DNA of 64,000 nucleotides from Leptolinea sp. HRD-7 (GTDB lineage: Bacteria; Chloroflexota; Anaerolineae; Anaerolineales; Anaerolineaceae). The notes beneath the pieces are model-generated. The model saw nothing but the letters and a program-made list of their open reading frames with translations. It did no database searches and was not told the DNA's origin. This document shows positions 15,600 to 24,861 of the stretch, piece by piece (within the stretch, counting starts at the first letter, position 1; the number at the start of each line of letters is the position of its first letter). The stretch lies in NCBI GenBank assembly GCA_024363285.1, contig AP024710.1:1369001-1433000 (forward strand), in the 5' to 3' direction. The position numbers and the translations under genes were made by a program.

Positions 15600-16742
15600 G
15601 TGGACACAGCGGAAACAGCAACACTGGTTTTACAGGATGGCACCGTCCTTAAAGGGCAGGCTTTCGGCGCGGCGGCTGACAGTGTATTTGAGCTGGTATT
15701 TAATACCAGCATGACCGGCTATCAGGAGATCCTTACCGATCCTTCATATCGGGGGCAGGGGGTATTGTTCACGGTTTCGCATATTGGCAACACGGGTATT
15801 AACCTGGAAGATGACGAGTCCCCGCGCCCGCAGGTTTCGGCAATGGTCATCCGGCAGTTGAGCCATGTGGTGTCCAACTGGCGGGCCAGTACGCCGCTTT
15901 CGGATTGGCTGGCACAGGCCGGTGTGCCGGGCATCAGCGGGGTGGACACGCGCTTCCTCACTCGCAAACTGCGCGACGGCGGCACCCAGAAAGCCGCCCT
16001 GTCCACAAAGGGGACATCGCCCGAAACCCTGCTGAAGATGGTCAATGACTGGCCCGGCCTTGACGGTCAGGATATGGTCAAAGAAGTCTCCTGCAAAGAG
16101 AAATTCACCTGGCAACCGGACGCGGGCAGCGCGTGGGTCAAGGATACGAAAGCCTTCAGCCGCCCGGTGACCATCGCCGCGTATGATTTTGGCATCAAAG
16201 AGAACATCCTGCGCCACCTGGCCTCCTCCGGCGCGCAGGTGACCGTCTACCCGGCCACAACGCCGGCGAAAGAGGTACTGGCGGACCATCCGGATGGCAT
16301 CTTCCTCTCCAATGGCCCCGGCGATCCGGCCGGCCTGCCGTATCTGGTGGACGCGGTGAAGGTTTTACTCGCCAGTGGCGTGCCGGTGTTCGGCATCTGT
16401 CTCGGACACCAGTTGATCGGCCGCGCGCTGGGCGCGGATACCTGCCGCCTGACCTTCGGTCACCACGGCGGCAATCACCCCGTGCAGCACCTGCCCAGCG
16501 GCAAAGTGTTGATCACCGCGCAGAACCACAATTACTGCGTTATCCCCGAACAGCTTGACCCGTCAAAGGTGGAGATCACCTACCGCAGCCTGAACGATAA
16601 TTCACTGGAGGGGATGCGCCTGAAAGATAAACCTGTATTCAGTGTGCAGTTCCACCCCGAATCCGCGCCCGGGCCGCATGACGCGCATGAAATTTTCGGC
16701 GAATTTTTCGCCCTGATCGAAAAGGTGGGTAACCATGCCTAA
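15600..16742 (+). CDS. carA: Carbamoyl-phosphate synthase small subunit (glutamine amidotransferase)
   Basis: 380 aa, normal length. It hydrolyses glutamine and passes ammonia to CarB for carbamoyl phosphate, feeding pyrimidines and arginine. The N-terminal CarA-specific domain ([36 protein letters not shown]) is followed by the class I amidotransferase domain with the nucleophile in GICLGHQL (Cys about 267), [10 protein letters not shown] and the His/Glu of [12 protein letters not shown]. The start is taken as GTG 15600, preceded by AGGAG 12 nt upstream; a longer in-frame start at TTG 15564 would lie on the terminator T-run. It overlaps carB by 8 nt. Confidence 0.95.
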   Translation: MDTAETATLVLQDGTVLKGQAFGAAADSVFELVFNTSMTGYQEILTDPSYRGQGVLFTVSHIGNTGINLEDDESPRPQVSAMVIRQLSHVVSNWRASTPLSDWLAQAGVPGISGVDTRFLTRKLRDGGTQKAALSTKGTSPETLLKMVNDWPGLDGQDMVKEVSCKEKFTWQPDAGSAWVKDTKAFSRPVTIAAYDFGIKENILRHLASSGAQVTVYPATTPAKEVLADHPDGIFLSNGPGDPAGLPYLVDAVKVLLASGVPVFGICLGHQLIGRALGADTCRLTFGHHGGNHPVQHLPSGKVLITAQNHNYCVIPEQLDPSKVEITYRSLNDNSLEGMRLKDKPVFSVQFHPESAPGPHDAHEIFGEFFALIEKVGNHA

Positions 16743-19700
16743 ACGCACCGATATCAAAACCATCCTCATCCCCGGTTCCGGGGCGATCGTCATCGGCCAG
16801 GCAGCTGAGTTTGACTATTCCGGCACGCAGGCCGTGAAAGCTCTGCGCAAAGAAGGCTACCGCGTGGTGCTGGTCAACTCGAACCCGGCCACCATCATGA
16901 CCGACCCCGAGATCGCCGACGCCACCTACATTGAACCGGTCACCCCTGAAGCCATGGAAGCCATCATCGCGCAGGAAAAACCGGACGCGTTGTTGCCCGT
17001 CATCGGCGGGCAGACTGGCCTGAACATGGCGCTGGCGCTCAGCGAAAACGGCGTGCTTGAGAAGTACGGCGTGCAGTTGATCGGCGCGAACCTGCCGGCC
17101 ATCAAGGCGGCGGAAGACCGCCTGCTCTTCCGCGAGACCATGCTGAAAGCCGGCATCCCCATCCCCAAGGGCGGGGCGGCGCATTCGCTGGCTGAAGCGG
17201 AAGAACTGGTCAAAGAGATCGGGTATCCGCTGCTGGTCAGGGCGTCCTTCGCGTTGGGCGGCAGCGGCGCGTCGTGGGTGTATGAACCCGCTGAACTACC
17301 GGAAGCCGTACGTAAAGCCGTGGCCGAATCGCCCATCGGGCAGGCATGGATCGAAGAGAACCTGACCGGGTGGAAGGAATACGAGCTTGAGGTGATGCGC
17401 GACAAAGCCGACAACTTCGTGGTCATCTGCACCATTGAAAACCTTGACCCCATGGGCATACACACCGGTGACAGCATCACCGTTGCCCCGGCACAAACCC
17501 TGACCGACCGTGAATACCAGATCCTGCGCGACCTGGCCCACCGCGTGTTGACGGCCGTCGGCGTGGAGACTGGCGGCTCGAACGTGCAGTTCGCCGTCAA
17601 TCCGAAAAATGGGCGTGTGGTGGTCATCGAGATGAATCCGCGCGTCAGCCGCTCGTCCGCGCTGGCATCCAAAGCCACCGGCTTCCCCATCGCCAAACTG
17701 GCCGCGCTGGTAGCCGCCGGTTACACGTTGGACGAGATCACCAACGACATCACGAAGCAGACCAAAGCTGCCTTCGAACCCTCGCTGGATTATGTGGTGG
17801 TCAAGATCCCGCGCTGGGCGTTTGAAAAATTCCCGGGGGTTGACCCCATCCTCGGCCCGCAGATGAAATCGGTGGGCGAGGTGATGTCACTGGGCAGCAC
17901 CTTTGCCGAGGCGCTGAACAAGGCCGTGCAGTCGCTGGAGATCGGCGTCGACTCGCTGAACGGCAAACCGGCCGCCGGCCCCGAAACGCCGGAGGTATTG
18001 AAGAATCCCACCGCTGACCGGCTGTTCAATGTGTACCGCGCCGTGAAGCAGGGCATGCCGCTGGACGTTGTCGCGAAATCCAGCGGGTACGACCTGTGGT
18101 TTCTGGCTGAACTGCGGCAGATCGCGGAGATGGAAGCCTTGATTGAAAAAGCCAGCCCAAAGGACGCGTCATTCGTCAAATTGCTGCATGCCGCCAAACA
18201 AATTGGCCTGGCAGACAGTCACATCGCGCGGCTGACGGGCGTCAAACCGTTGGAAATCCGCGAGATACGCAAGCAGAACGGTATCCTACCCACCTTCCAG
18301 CGCGTGGATACCTGCGCGGCGGAATTTGAAGCGCAAACACCCTACCTGTACAGCGCCTACCAGATGGACGATGAGTCCCGGCCGAGCGATAAAAAGAAAA
18401 TACTCATCCTTGGCAGCGGACCCAACCGTATCGGTCAGGGCATTGAGTTTGACTACTGCTGCTGCCAGGCGGCCTTTGCCCTTTCAAAAATGGGTTTCGA
18501 GACCATTATGTACAATTGCAACCCGGAGACGGTCTCGACGGATTATGACACCGCCGACCGCCTGTACTTTGAACCGCTCACCCTCGAACACGTGCTGAAC
18601 GTGGTTGACCGCGAACAGCCGGTGGGGGTCATCGTGCAGTTCGGCGGGCAGACCCCGCTCAATCTGGCAGCCGGTCTGGAAGCCGCCGGGGTGCACATTC
18701 TGGGCACGTCCCCGAAATCCATCCGCCTCTCGGAAGACCGCGAGGAATTCGCGAAGCTGCTGCACGAGCTGGAGATACCCCAACCTGAGAACGGAATCAC
18801 CCGTTCCATCGGCGAAGCCCGCAAGGTAGCCGCCGAATTGGGTTACCCCGTGCTGGTAAGGCCGTCGTTTGTGCTTGGCGGGCGCGCCATGGCGATCGTG
18901 GAAAATGAAGCCAGCCTGGAAGGGTTCATCCAGGCGGCGATTGACGCCGCTCCCGGACAACCGATCCTGGTGGACAAATTTATGGAAGACGCCTTCGAGA
19001 TTGACGTCGACGCGCTGGCGGACGGCGAGCGCGTGGTCATCGGGGCGGTGATGCAGCATATCGAAGAAGCTGGCGTGCATTCCGGTGACGCCGCCTGCGT
19101 GCTGCCTCCCTACAAGGTGAGCAATTATCACCAGGGCATCATGCGTGAATACACCGAACAGCTCGGCCTGGCGCTGGGCGTGCGCGGCCTGATGAACGTA
19201 CAGTTTGCCCTCAAGGATGAGATGGTCTACGTGCTGGAGGTCAACCCGCGCGCCTCGCGCACCGTTCCCTTTGCCAGCAAAGCCACCGGGTTAAACCTGG
19301 CGTACGTCGCCGCGCAGGTGATGGCCGGCAGCACTCTCAAAGACCTCGGTGTGACCGAAGAACCCAAAGTGGACGGATTCTTCCTCAAGGAAGCCGTGCT
19401 CCCCTTCAAGAAACTGCCCGGTTCCAGCACCCTGCTCGGGCCGGAGATGCGCTCCACCGGCGAGGTGATGGGACACGCCGCGCACTTCGGTCATGCCTTC
19501 GCCAAGTCACAGATAGCGGCCGGCACCGGCCTGCCCGAGAACGGCACTGTGCTGATCAGCGTCAACGATTATGACAAGAGCGCCGGGCTCAAGCTCGCGC
19601 GTGACCTGTACCGGATGGGTTTCGAATTGATGGCTACCCCGGGCACGGCCGCCTTCCTGGAGAAGGTGGGGCTGCCGGTGATAAAGGTCAACAAAATGTC

Positions 19701-19947
19701 CGAAGGGTCTCCACATACCGTTGACTACATCCGCAACGGCCGTGTACAGTTAATTATCAATACCCCGTTGGGTCCGCAGTCACATTCTGACGGCGCCGAG
19801 ATCCGCGCGGCGGCGGTCACCATGAATGTGCCGCTGCTCACCACGCTTTCGGCGGCCGCGGCGGCCGTGGCGGCCATCAAGGCCGTGCGGCAGAAAGAAC
19901 TGCGTTACCGCAGCCTGCAGGACCACTTTCATAAGAACTCAAGCTGA
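16735..19947 (+). CDS. carB: Carbamoyl-phosphate synthase large subunit
   Basis: 1070 aa with the duplicated ATP-grasp architecture. The N-half opens [21 protein letters not shown] and the C-half repeats it as [20 protein letters not shown]; both halves have ATP-grasp blocks ([14 protein letters not shown] / [14 protein letters not shown]) and metal sites ([18 protein letters not shown] / [18 protein letters not shown]). The last about 130 residues form the MGS-like allosteric domain ([39 protein letters not shown]). The subunit makes carbamoyl phosphate from bicarbonate, ammonia and two ATP in the cytoplasm. The ATG lies inside the end of carA, so the two are translationally coupled. GC content is higher here than in the flanking genes, as expected for a conserved housekeeping gene. 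Confidence 0.97.
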   Translation: MPKRTDIKTILIPGSGAIVIGQAAEFDYSGTQAVKALRKEGYRVVLVNSNPATIMTDPEIADATYIEPVTPEAMEAIIAQEKPDALLPVIGGQTGLNMALALSENGVLEKYGVQLIGANLPAIKAAEDRLLFRETMLKAGIPIPKGGAAHSLAEAEELVKEIGYPLLVRASFALGGSGASWVYEPAELPEAVRKAVAESPIGQAWIEENLTGWKEYELEVMRDKADNFVVICTIENLDPMGIHTGDSITVAPAQTLTDREYQILRDLAHRVLTAVGVETGGSNVQFAVNPKNGRVVVIEMNPRVSRSSALASKATGFPIAKLAALVAAGYTLDEITNDITKQTKAAFEPSLDYVVVKIPRWAFEKFPGVDPILGPQMKSVGEVMSLGSTFAEALNKAVQSLEIGVDSLNGKPAAGPETPEVLKNPTADRLFNVYRAVKQGMPLDVVAKSSGYDLWFLAELRQIAEMEALIEKASPKDASFVKLLHAAKQIGLADSHIARLTGVKPLEIREIRKQNGILPTFQRVDTCAAEFEAQTPYLYSAYQMDDESRPSDKKKILILGSGPNRIGQGIEFDYCCCQAAFALSKMGFETIMYNCNPETVSTDYDTADRLYFEPLTLEHVLNVVDREQPVGVIVQFGGQTPLNLAAGLEAAGVHILGTSPKSIRLSEDREEFAKLLHELEIPQPENGITRSIGEARKVAAELGYPVLVRPSFVLGGRAMAIVENEASLEGFIQAAIDAAPGQPILVDKFMEDAFEIDVDALADGERVVIGAVMQHIEEAGVHSGDAACVLPPYKVSNYHQGIMREYTEQLGLALGVRGLMNVQFALKDEMVYVLEVNPRASRTVPFASKATGLNLAYVAAQVMAGSTLKDLGVTEEPKVDGFFLKEAVLPFKKLPGSSTLLGPEMRSTGEVMGHAAHFGHAFAKSQIAAGTGLPENGTVLISVNDYDKSAGLKLARDLYRMGFELMATPGTAAFLEKVGLPVIKVNKMSEGSPHTVDYIRNGRVQLIINTPLGPQSHSDGAEIRAAAVTMNVPLLTTLSAAAAAVAAIKAVRQKELRYRSLQDHFHKNSS

Positions 19948-19964
19948 CATTTGGAGGACGTCTC

Positions 19965-20336
19965 ATGGATAACACCCGCCCCGCTTTTTCCACGATCGAT
20001 GAGTATATTGCCGGGTTCCCGGCAGAGATCCAGGAAAAGCTGCGGGAGATCCGCCGGGTGATCCATGAGACGGCCCCCGAGGCCACGGAAAAGATCAGCT
20101 ACCAGATGCCCACGTTCTTCTTGAACGGCAACCTGGTGCACTTTGCCGCCTTTAAGAACCATATCGGCTTTTACCCGGCGCCCACCGGGTTGGACGCGTT
20201 TAAGGACGAGATCGCCCAATATCCGCACTCAAAGGGCGCGGTGCAGTTCCCGTTTGACCGTCCCATTCCGTTTGATCTGGTGAAACGTATCGTGGTGTTC
20301 CGCCGGGAAGAGAATTTGAAGAAAAAAAAGAAGTAA
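19965..20336 (+). CDS. DUF1801 (YdhG-like) protein
   Basis: 123 aa. The DUF1801 pattern is clear: TIDEYIAGFPAEIQEKLREIRRVIHETAPEATEKISYQMPTFF, then LVHFAAFKNHIGFYP and a C-terminal LVKRIVVFRREEN. Members in Bacillus (YdhG/Fra) have been described as iron chaperones for ferritin-like or iron-sulfur assembly, but most of the family has no tested role. GGAGG lies about 8 nt before the ATG, 17 nt after the carB stop, so readthrough from carAB is likely. The Lys-rich tail is encoded by a poly-A stretch. Confidence 0.85.
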   Translation: MDNTRPAFSTIDEYIAGFPAEIQEKLREIRRVIHETAPEATEKISYQMPTFFLNGNLVHFAAFKNHIGFYPAPTGLDAFKDEIAQYPHSKGAVQFPFDRPIPFDLVKRIVVFRREENLKKKKK

Positions 20337-20428
20337 GGTTTTTGAATGGCATCTATTAAACCCCGCCAGACCTACCACGCCGCGTAGACCACGTCATCGA
20401 TAAAAAATGGTAGATGCTGTCTTGAATG

Positions 20429-21412
20429 TCAAGGAAGAGTTTGTGAGGTAGCGAGATAATTTGGATCAAAAGGCTTTCCTCTCTTCAAAATGCCAAAAAT
20501 AAGGTGAATGAGTTTTCGCATGGCAGCACCGATTAATTCCATGGGACGCAATCCAGTTAAGGCCAACCTATCACAAAAAATGCTCACAATAGAATTCCAT
20601 TTCCTGGCAGAAATAGCAGGCATATAAAGGATTTTGCGGAGATGTGCGTTTCCTGTTTTAGATAACCGGGCCTTTTTATGAACCGAAGTACCCGACACGA
20701 AGTTTCTGGGGGTGAGGCCCGCATAAGCAGCCAGTTGGCGGGCATTCTGAAACTCCTGAATATCCCTGATTTTGCCCAGGAGTTTGGCTGCCGTCAATTT
20801 GGCAATTCCGGGAATGGTGATCAACAGGCTCTGCCTGCGCTTGAGTTCTGAGTGCTGGTCAATCAATGTCTGAATGGCCTCTTTGGTCTGTTTGATCTGG
20901 TCGTCAAAGAAGGCGCATATTTGTTTCAGACTCTCAATAACAGCAAGTGTCTTTACCCCGGAGTTCAATCTGTTGACTTCTTGCTGGCGGGTGGCCTGTA
21001 GGCCGTCCAAATGGCGGACTAATGCCTGTAAATCCTTAAAAATGGCCGGTGGAGGGGTCCATAGACCTGGGTTTTCACGGTAGCAGAACTCCGCGATGAT
21101 CTGGGCATCCGCTTTATCGGTCTTATTCCGGCGGAGCTTGCTATTGGCATAGTGTTTTATTCGGGCCGGATTGACGACACTCACTGGAAACCCCAGAGAA
21201 TACAGATACTCAGCGATTCCATCTCCATATTGGCCGGTGGCTTCCATGCAAACATGAGCTGTATTGGCTCCCTGTCTGGTCAGCCACCTGGCAAGTAATT
21301 CGTGCCCTTTAGGTGTGTTCTCAAATTTATTGTGGAGTGTTTTTTGACCATTGGTAAGAACAATGTCCAGTGTCAATTTAGCCACATCAATACCGGCAAC
21401 TTGCTGTTCCAT
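20429..21412 (-). CDS. IS110-family transposase (DEDD recombinase)
   Basis: 327 aa. The N-terminal RuvC-like domain has the first Asp in AGIDVAKLTLDIVL, the Glu in CMEATGQYGDG, and the two Asp in DKADAQIIAEF. A coiled linker follows, then the Transposase_20 domain (LITIPGIAKLTAAKLLGKI...QLAAYAGLTPRNFVSGTSVHKKARLSKTGNAHLRKILY) with the catalytic serine in the SGTS stretch. All parts look intact, so the element may be active. ATG 21412 is chosen because the protein then begins at the family's normal N-terminus and AAGGAG precedes it; an in-frame codon at 21487 lies in the likely RNA-coding part. The protein would use the bridge RNA to choose donor and target. Confidence 0.93.
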   Translation of the reverse strand: MEQQVAGIDVAKLTLDIVLTNGQKTLHNKFENTPKGHELLARWLTRQGANTAHVCMEATGQYGDGIAEYLYSLGFPVSVVNPARIKHYANSKLRRNKTDKADAQIIAEFCYRENPGLWTPPPAIFKDLQALVRHLDGLQATRQQEVNRLNSGVKTLAVIESLKQICAFFDDQIKQTKEAIQTLIDQHSELKRRQSLLITIPGIAKLTAAKLLGKIRDIQEFQNARQLAAYAGLTPRNFVSGTSVHKKARLSKTGNAHLRKILYMPAISARKWNSIVSIFCDRLALTGLRPMELIGAAMRKLIHLIFGILKRGKPFDPNYLATSQTLP

Positions 21413-21600
21413 TTGCTTTCTCCTTTGGTACACTAGTTTCAGATGCTGATCAGGCGGTTCTGAGGTTGGTCTACCTTGTGATTGCAAACTCTTCTCGGTC
21501 TCGGATAAGATATGAGAGGTTTCAGATGCTGTCCGACCTTGGTTCAGTTGTAAATACCGGGGATATTATCTACGTATCAGGCTTATTGCCTTAGGGTTGA
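21413..21600 (-). ncRNA. Candidate bridge RNA region of the IS110 element
   Basis: Non-coding segment of about 190 nt directly upstream of the transposase on its strand. It contains two copies of CAGCATCTGAAAC (minus strand; plus coordinates 21436-21448 and 21519-21531) 83 bp apart, and shares AGATGCTGTC with the outer 3' end of the element. Position and length match bridge RNAs of IS110-group elements. I did not fold it, and the RNA ends are not determined. Confidence 0.38.
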
Positions 21601-21672
21601 TTCAGATTCACCCGATATTGCCTGATCAGCTTCTTATTTCTTTAGATTATCCATCAGAGACCATCATACAAG

Positions 21673-21735
21673 GGTTGATGCCGGCGGGCGATTTACACAT
21701 CTACACGTATCGACATAATTCCCGCCGCATCAACC
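21673..21735. repeat. Large palindrome, family A copy 1
   Basis: GGTTGATGC plus GGCGGG (21673-21688, one bulged C) pairs with CCCGCC plus GCATCAACC (21721-21735), giving a 15-bp arm and a 32-nt centre that has its own short CGAT/ATCG pair. Similar in size and arm start to the palindrome at 21789-21850. Confidence 0.7.
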
Positions 21736-21788
21736 GCAAATCTACCGGGAAACGTTCCCATCCAAAGATAATATTTCAAAATTGTCAC

Positions 21789-21850
21789 GGTAGATGCAAG
21801 CGGATTTGGGACAATGATTTCAGACACATATCCTTCCGCTTGCATCTACC
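21789..21850. repeat. Large palindrome, family A copy 2
   Basis: GGTAGATGCAAGCGGA (21789-21804) pairs perfectly with TCCGCTTGCATCTACC (21835-21850): a 16-bp arm with a 30-nt centre. The arm start GGTNGATGC and the total of about 62 bp match copy 1, though the rest of the arm and the centre differ. It is 52 nt before the end of the MocR gene and may also act as a terminator. Confidence 0.75.
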
Positions 21851-21901
21851 CTGCCAGATTCACAACGTTATTGGCTGTTTTCTTGGGCAATTACCGGCCG
21901 C

Positions 21902-23389
21902 TTAAATGATCGTCATTTTCCTGCCGGTCGGATCGCGGTAGCGGGCCATCACCTGCCCCAGCCGCCGGATGCCCTCGTCGATCTCTTCAGGGGTGTGGGT
22001 GGCAAAGTTCAGCCGGATGTACACGTTGCCCTCGTCCGGTTCGGGGAAGTAGCGCGTTCCGGGCGAAAATTCCACGCCGGCCTGCAGCGCGCGGGGCAGC
22101 AGGTCAAGGCAGGGCATGCCCTCCGGCAGGTGCAGCCACAGGAACAGCCCGCCATGAGGGATGGTGTAAGCGACATCCGGCGGCAGATAGCGGCGGATAG
22201 CCGCCAGCAGCGCGTCACGGCGTTTACGGTACAGCCGCGTTGACCGCCGCAGGTGCGACTGGTAGCGCCCGACGGTAACGTAGGTATCCAGCACATGCTG
22301 CATCAGGTTCGAGGTGGCCAGGTCCTGCACCCACTTCTGGCGTACCAGCCGGTCAAACACCGGGCCGTCAGCCAGCAGGTAGCCGATGCGCAGGCCGGGC
22401 ATCAGCATCTTGGAGAATGTTCCGGTGTAGATCACGTTGCCGCCGTCGTCCAGTGACTTGATGGCCGGCAGCGCTTTTCCTTCATAGCGCAGGTCGCTGG
22501 CGAAGTCATCTTCCAGGATGGGGATGTTGTAGCGCCTGGCCAGGTCCAGAAGCTGACGGCGGCGCGGCGCGCTCAGGCACAGCCCGCTGGGGTTCTGGAA
22601 GACTGGCATGGTGTAGATCATCTTCGGGTGGTGCTGCTGAAGCACCGGTTCCAGCTCGTCCACCCGCATACCCTGTTTGTCCATGGGGATGCCCACGATC
22701 TTCAGTTTCAGCGAGCGGAACAGTTCGAGGGCGAAATTGTACGTTGGCTTCTCCACCACGATCACGTCACCCGGTTTGAGCAGCGTCTGGCAGACCAGCG
22801 CCAGCGCCTGCTGTGAGCCGGTGGTCACCAGCACCTCGTCCGGCCGGGCGGAGATCCCCTGACTGGAAAGGACACGCGCGATGGTCTCGCGTAAAGGATA
22901 ATACCCGGCGTGCAGGCCGCCGTACTCCAGCGCGCTGATGCCGTCACGCGCGAAGACCTCGCGCACTGTGCGCTCGAAATCCTTGATCGGGAACTCGCGC
23001 GGGTCGCCCACGCCGATAAAGGCGATGGTATCCGCGGGAGCCGGGAACGGCCACGACATTTCGATGGGCGGTCCTGATTCGCCGGTCGCGTCCAACTGCC
23101 AGAGCGGCCAGTCCGTTTTCGCGCGGGAACCAGCGAGTTGCCCATTATCCAGCGGCGGGGCGATGAACGTGCCGCTGCCCGCGCGGGTGTAGATCAGCCC
23201 GTCGCCTTCCAGTTCGGCATAGGCGTTCTTAACCGTGATACGGCTGACTCCCAGGTCAACCGCCAGTTCGCGGGTGGATGGCAGCCGCGTCTCCGGGGGC
23301 AGGCTGCCCGAGGCTATATTCTCCCGTAACCAGGTTTCGATCTGCCGGTAGACCGGTGTTCCGCAATGGATATCCAGCGGTATTCTCAT
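21902..23389 (-). CDS. MocR-type regulator: GntR winged helix fused to a class I aminotransferase
   Basis: 495 aa. Residues about 10-75 are the GntR wHTH (YRQIETWLRENIASGSLPPE...STRELAVDLGVSRITVKNAYAELEGDGLIYTRAGSGTFI); the rest is an aminotransferase-fold domain with the PLP lysine in YTGTFSKMLMPGLRIGYL and the Asp of the cofactor pocket in IPILEDDFASDL. MocR proteins sense PLP or a PLP adduct and control vitamin B6, GABA or D-amino acid genes. The gene is divergent from an aldo/keto reductase with a 148-nt shared region. The reductase has the size of pyridoxal-type AKRs, so a B6 link is possible but unproven. Confidence 0.92.
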   Translation of the reverse strand: MRIPLDIHCGTPVYRQIETWLRENIASGSLPPETRLPSTRELAVDLGVSRITVKNAYAELEGDGLIYTRAGSGTFIAPPLDNGQLAGSRAKTDWPLWQLDATGESGPPIEMSWPFPAPADTIAFIGVGDPREFPIKDFERTVREVFARDGISALEYGGLHAGYYPLRETIARVLSSQGISARPDEVLVTTGSQQALALVCQTLLKPGDVIVVEKPTYNFALELFRSLKLKIVGIPMDKQGMRVDELEPVLQQHHPKMIYTMPVFQNPSGLCLSAPRRRQLLDLARRYNIPILEDDFASDLRYEGKALPAIKSLDDGGNVIYTGTFSKMLMPGLRIGYLLADGPVFDRLVRQKWVQDLATSNLMQHVLDTYVTVGRYQSHLRRSTRLYRKRRDALLAAIRRYLPPDVAYTIPHGGLFLWLHLPEGMPCLDLLPRALQAGVEFSPGTRYFPEPDEGNVYIRLNFATHTPEEIDEGIRRLGQVMARYRDPTGRKMTII

Positions 23390-23537
23390 GCTTTCATTCT
23401 ATCCGTTTCTTTAATTCCACGTATGAGGAATTTTGAGTGGAATTAAGAAATTAGCGCGAAATTGGTACTATGGATAAGCCCGCTTTTTCCGTAAGATGAT
23501 GACATAGTAACAATAAACACAGAAAGGTTCATTAATC

Positions 23538-24539
23538 ATGGAAAATTCATTCACCCGCACCCTCGGAACATCCGGGATCACCGTCAGCGCGCTGGGAATG
23601 GGCTGCTGGGCTGTGGGCGGCCCGTGGCTGTTCAACGGTGTGCCCGCCGGCTGGGAAGGTGTGGACGATGCCGAGTCGGAACGCGCCATCCGCCGCGCGT
23701 TTGACCTGGGCGCCACCTATTTTGACACCGCCGCCAACTACGGCGCGGGTTTCAGCGAACGTCTGCTGGGCAAGGTGTTCAAGGACCGCCGTGATAAGGT
23801 GGTCATCTCCACCAAGTTTGGCTACCAGGTGGACGAAGCCAACAGTTCCGTTGTGCATTATGACGAACGCGAGGAAGACAGCGACGTGGCGTCACGCCTG
23901 CGTGTTGACGTGGAAGCCAGCCTGCGCCGCCTGCAGACGGATTACATTGACCTGTATTTCCTGCACGTCTGGGGTATGAAGCTTGACCGTGCCCTCGCGG
24001 CCCGTGAAATCCTTGAGGACCTGGTCAAACAGGGAAAAGTCCGCGCCTACGGTTGGAGCACAGACCTGCTGGACGAGCAAAAGGTATTCACCGACGCGCC
24101 CCATTGCGCCGCCGTGCAGCAGCAACTGAGCGTGTTGGATGGCAACCTAGACCTGCTCAAGATGTGTGAGGAACGCGGTCTGGCAAGCGTCAACCGCGGG
24201 CCGCTGGGCATGGGCCTGCTGACCGGCAAGTTCAAACCCGGCACTACCTTCGCGGAAAGCGACGTGCGTCACCACGCGCAGTGGCACCCGGGTTTCAAAG
24301 ACGGTTCCCCCACGCCGGAATGGCTGAATAAACTGGCCTCCATCCGAGAGGTCCTCACCAGCGGCGGCCGCACGCTGGGACAGGGCGCGTTGGCCTGGAT
24401 CTGGGCGAAAAGCCCGGTCACCATCCCCATTCCCGGGTTTAAGACCGTAGCGCAGGTGGAAGAGAATTGCAAAGCCATGCAGTTCGGCCCGCTGTCACCG
24501 GATCAGATGATAGAGATCGATACTATTTTAAGACGGTGA
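23538..24539 (+). CDS. Aldo/keto reductase
   Basis: 333-aa TIM-barrel NADPH oxidoreductase. It starts FTRTLGTSGITVSALGMGCWAVGG; the catalytic Asp and Tyr lie in ATYFDTAANYGAGFSERLLG, the Lys in KVVISTKFGYQ, and the His position in IDLYFLHVWGMKLDRAL. The cofactor end shows LAWIWAKSPVTIPIPGFKTVAQVEENCKAM. Close relatives act on diverse aldehydes, L-glyceraldehyde 3-phosphate and pyridoxal. AAGG stands before the ATG. It is transcribed away from the MocR-type regulator, the usual place for a regulated target gene. Confidence 0.9.
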   Translation: MENSFTRTLGTSGITVSALGMGCWAVGGPWLFNGVPAGWEGVDDAESERAIRRAFDLGATYFDTAANYGAGFSERLLGKVFKDRRDKVVISTKFGYQVDEANSSVVHYDEREEDSDVASRLRVDVEASLRRLQTDYIDLYFLHVWGMKLDRALAAREILEDLVKQGKVRAYGWSTDLLDEQKVFTDAPHCAAVQQQLSVLDGNLDLLKMCEERGLASVNRGPLGMGLLTGKFKPGTTFAESDVRHHAQWHPGFKDGSPTPEWLNKLASIREVLTSGGRTLGQGALAWIWAKSPVTIPIPGFKTVAQVEENCKAMQFGPLSPDQMIEIDTILRR

Positions 24540-24564
24540 TACGGAAGGGTGGCATCGATCATCC

Positions 24565-24768
24565 GTAGGGGCGGACGCCGTCCGCCACAATTTGGGTGTG
24601 GAATCGTTTGAAAGTGTAAGACTAATCACGTCATAAATAGTAGGTAGATTTACACAGAATGCAATATTGATTTCCGGTTTCTGTACAGGTGAATCGGGAT
24701 TGGGGAAAAATTTATCAAATTATAAATATTCAGCGACACAGTATGGGGCGGACGCCGTCCGCCCCTAC
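24565..24768. repeat. REPIN-like pair of GC-rich palindromes
   Basis: GTAGGGGCGGAC-GCC-GTCCGCC (24565-24586) and its inverted partner GGGGCGGAC-GCC-GTCCGCCCCTAC (24745-24768) bracket about 160 nt of A/T-rich sequence. Each unit is itself a palindrome with a GCC centre. The arrangement of two inverted units looks like a REPIN or a small MITE. Confidence 0.65.
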
Positions 24769-24806
24769 ATAAGACATTTGACTCATCGAATTGCCATCTT
24801 AATCCA

Positions 24807-24855
24807 TTGACACTTTCTTTAAATAAGTATATACTGACTATATAGAAAGTATATA
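24807..24855 (+). promoter_or_regulatory. Promoter and operators of the double-HTH regulator gene
   Basis: TTGACA (24807-24812), a 17-nt spacer and TATACT (24830-24835). The palindrome AGTATATACT (24826-24835) covers the -10, and AGTATATA recurs at 24848-24855, exactly 22 bp (two helical turns) from the first. The +1 would fall near 24842, so both copies flank the start site. Confidence 0.55.
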
Positions 24856-24861
24856 TTTACA

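Larger units (their letters stand above)
20410..21600 (-). mobile_element. IS110-family insertion sequence (ends approximate)
   Basis: A single transposase gene with about 190 nt of non-coding sequence upstream of it, the layout of the IS110 subgroup, where that segment encodes the bridge RNA. IS110 elements lack terminal inverted repeats, so the ends were not fixed. The outer 3' end carries AGATGCTGTC (20412-20421), which is repeated inside the 5' non-coding part (21524-21533), as expected if the guide RNA matches an element end. The left flank reads ATGGTAGATGC, like the arm of a palindrome found 1.4 kb away. Confidence 0.6.

Noticed and set aside
18484..19131. Open frame of 215 codons antisense to carB
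   Set aside because: No start signal or domain; it lies entirely inside conserved carB sequence.
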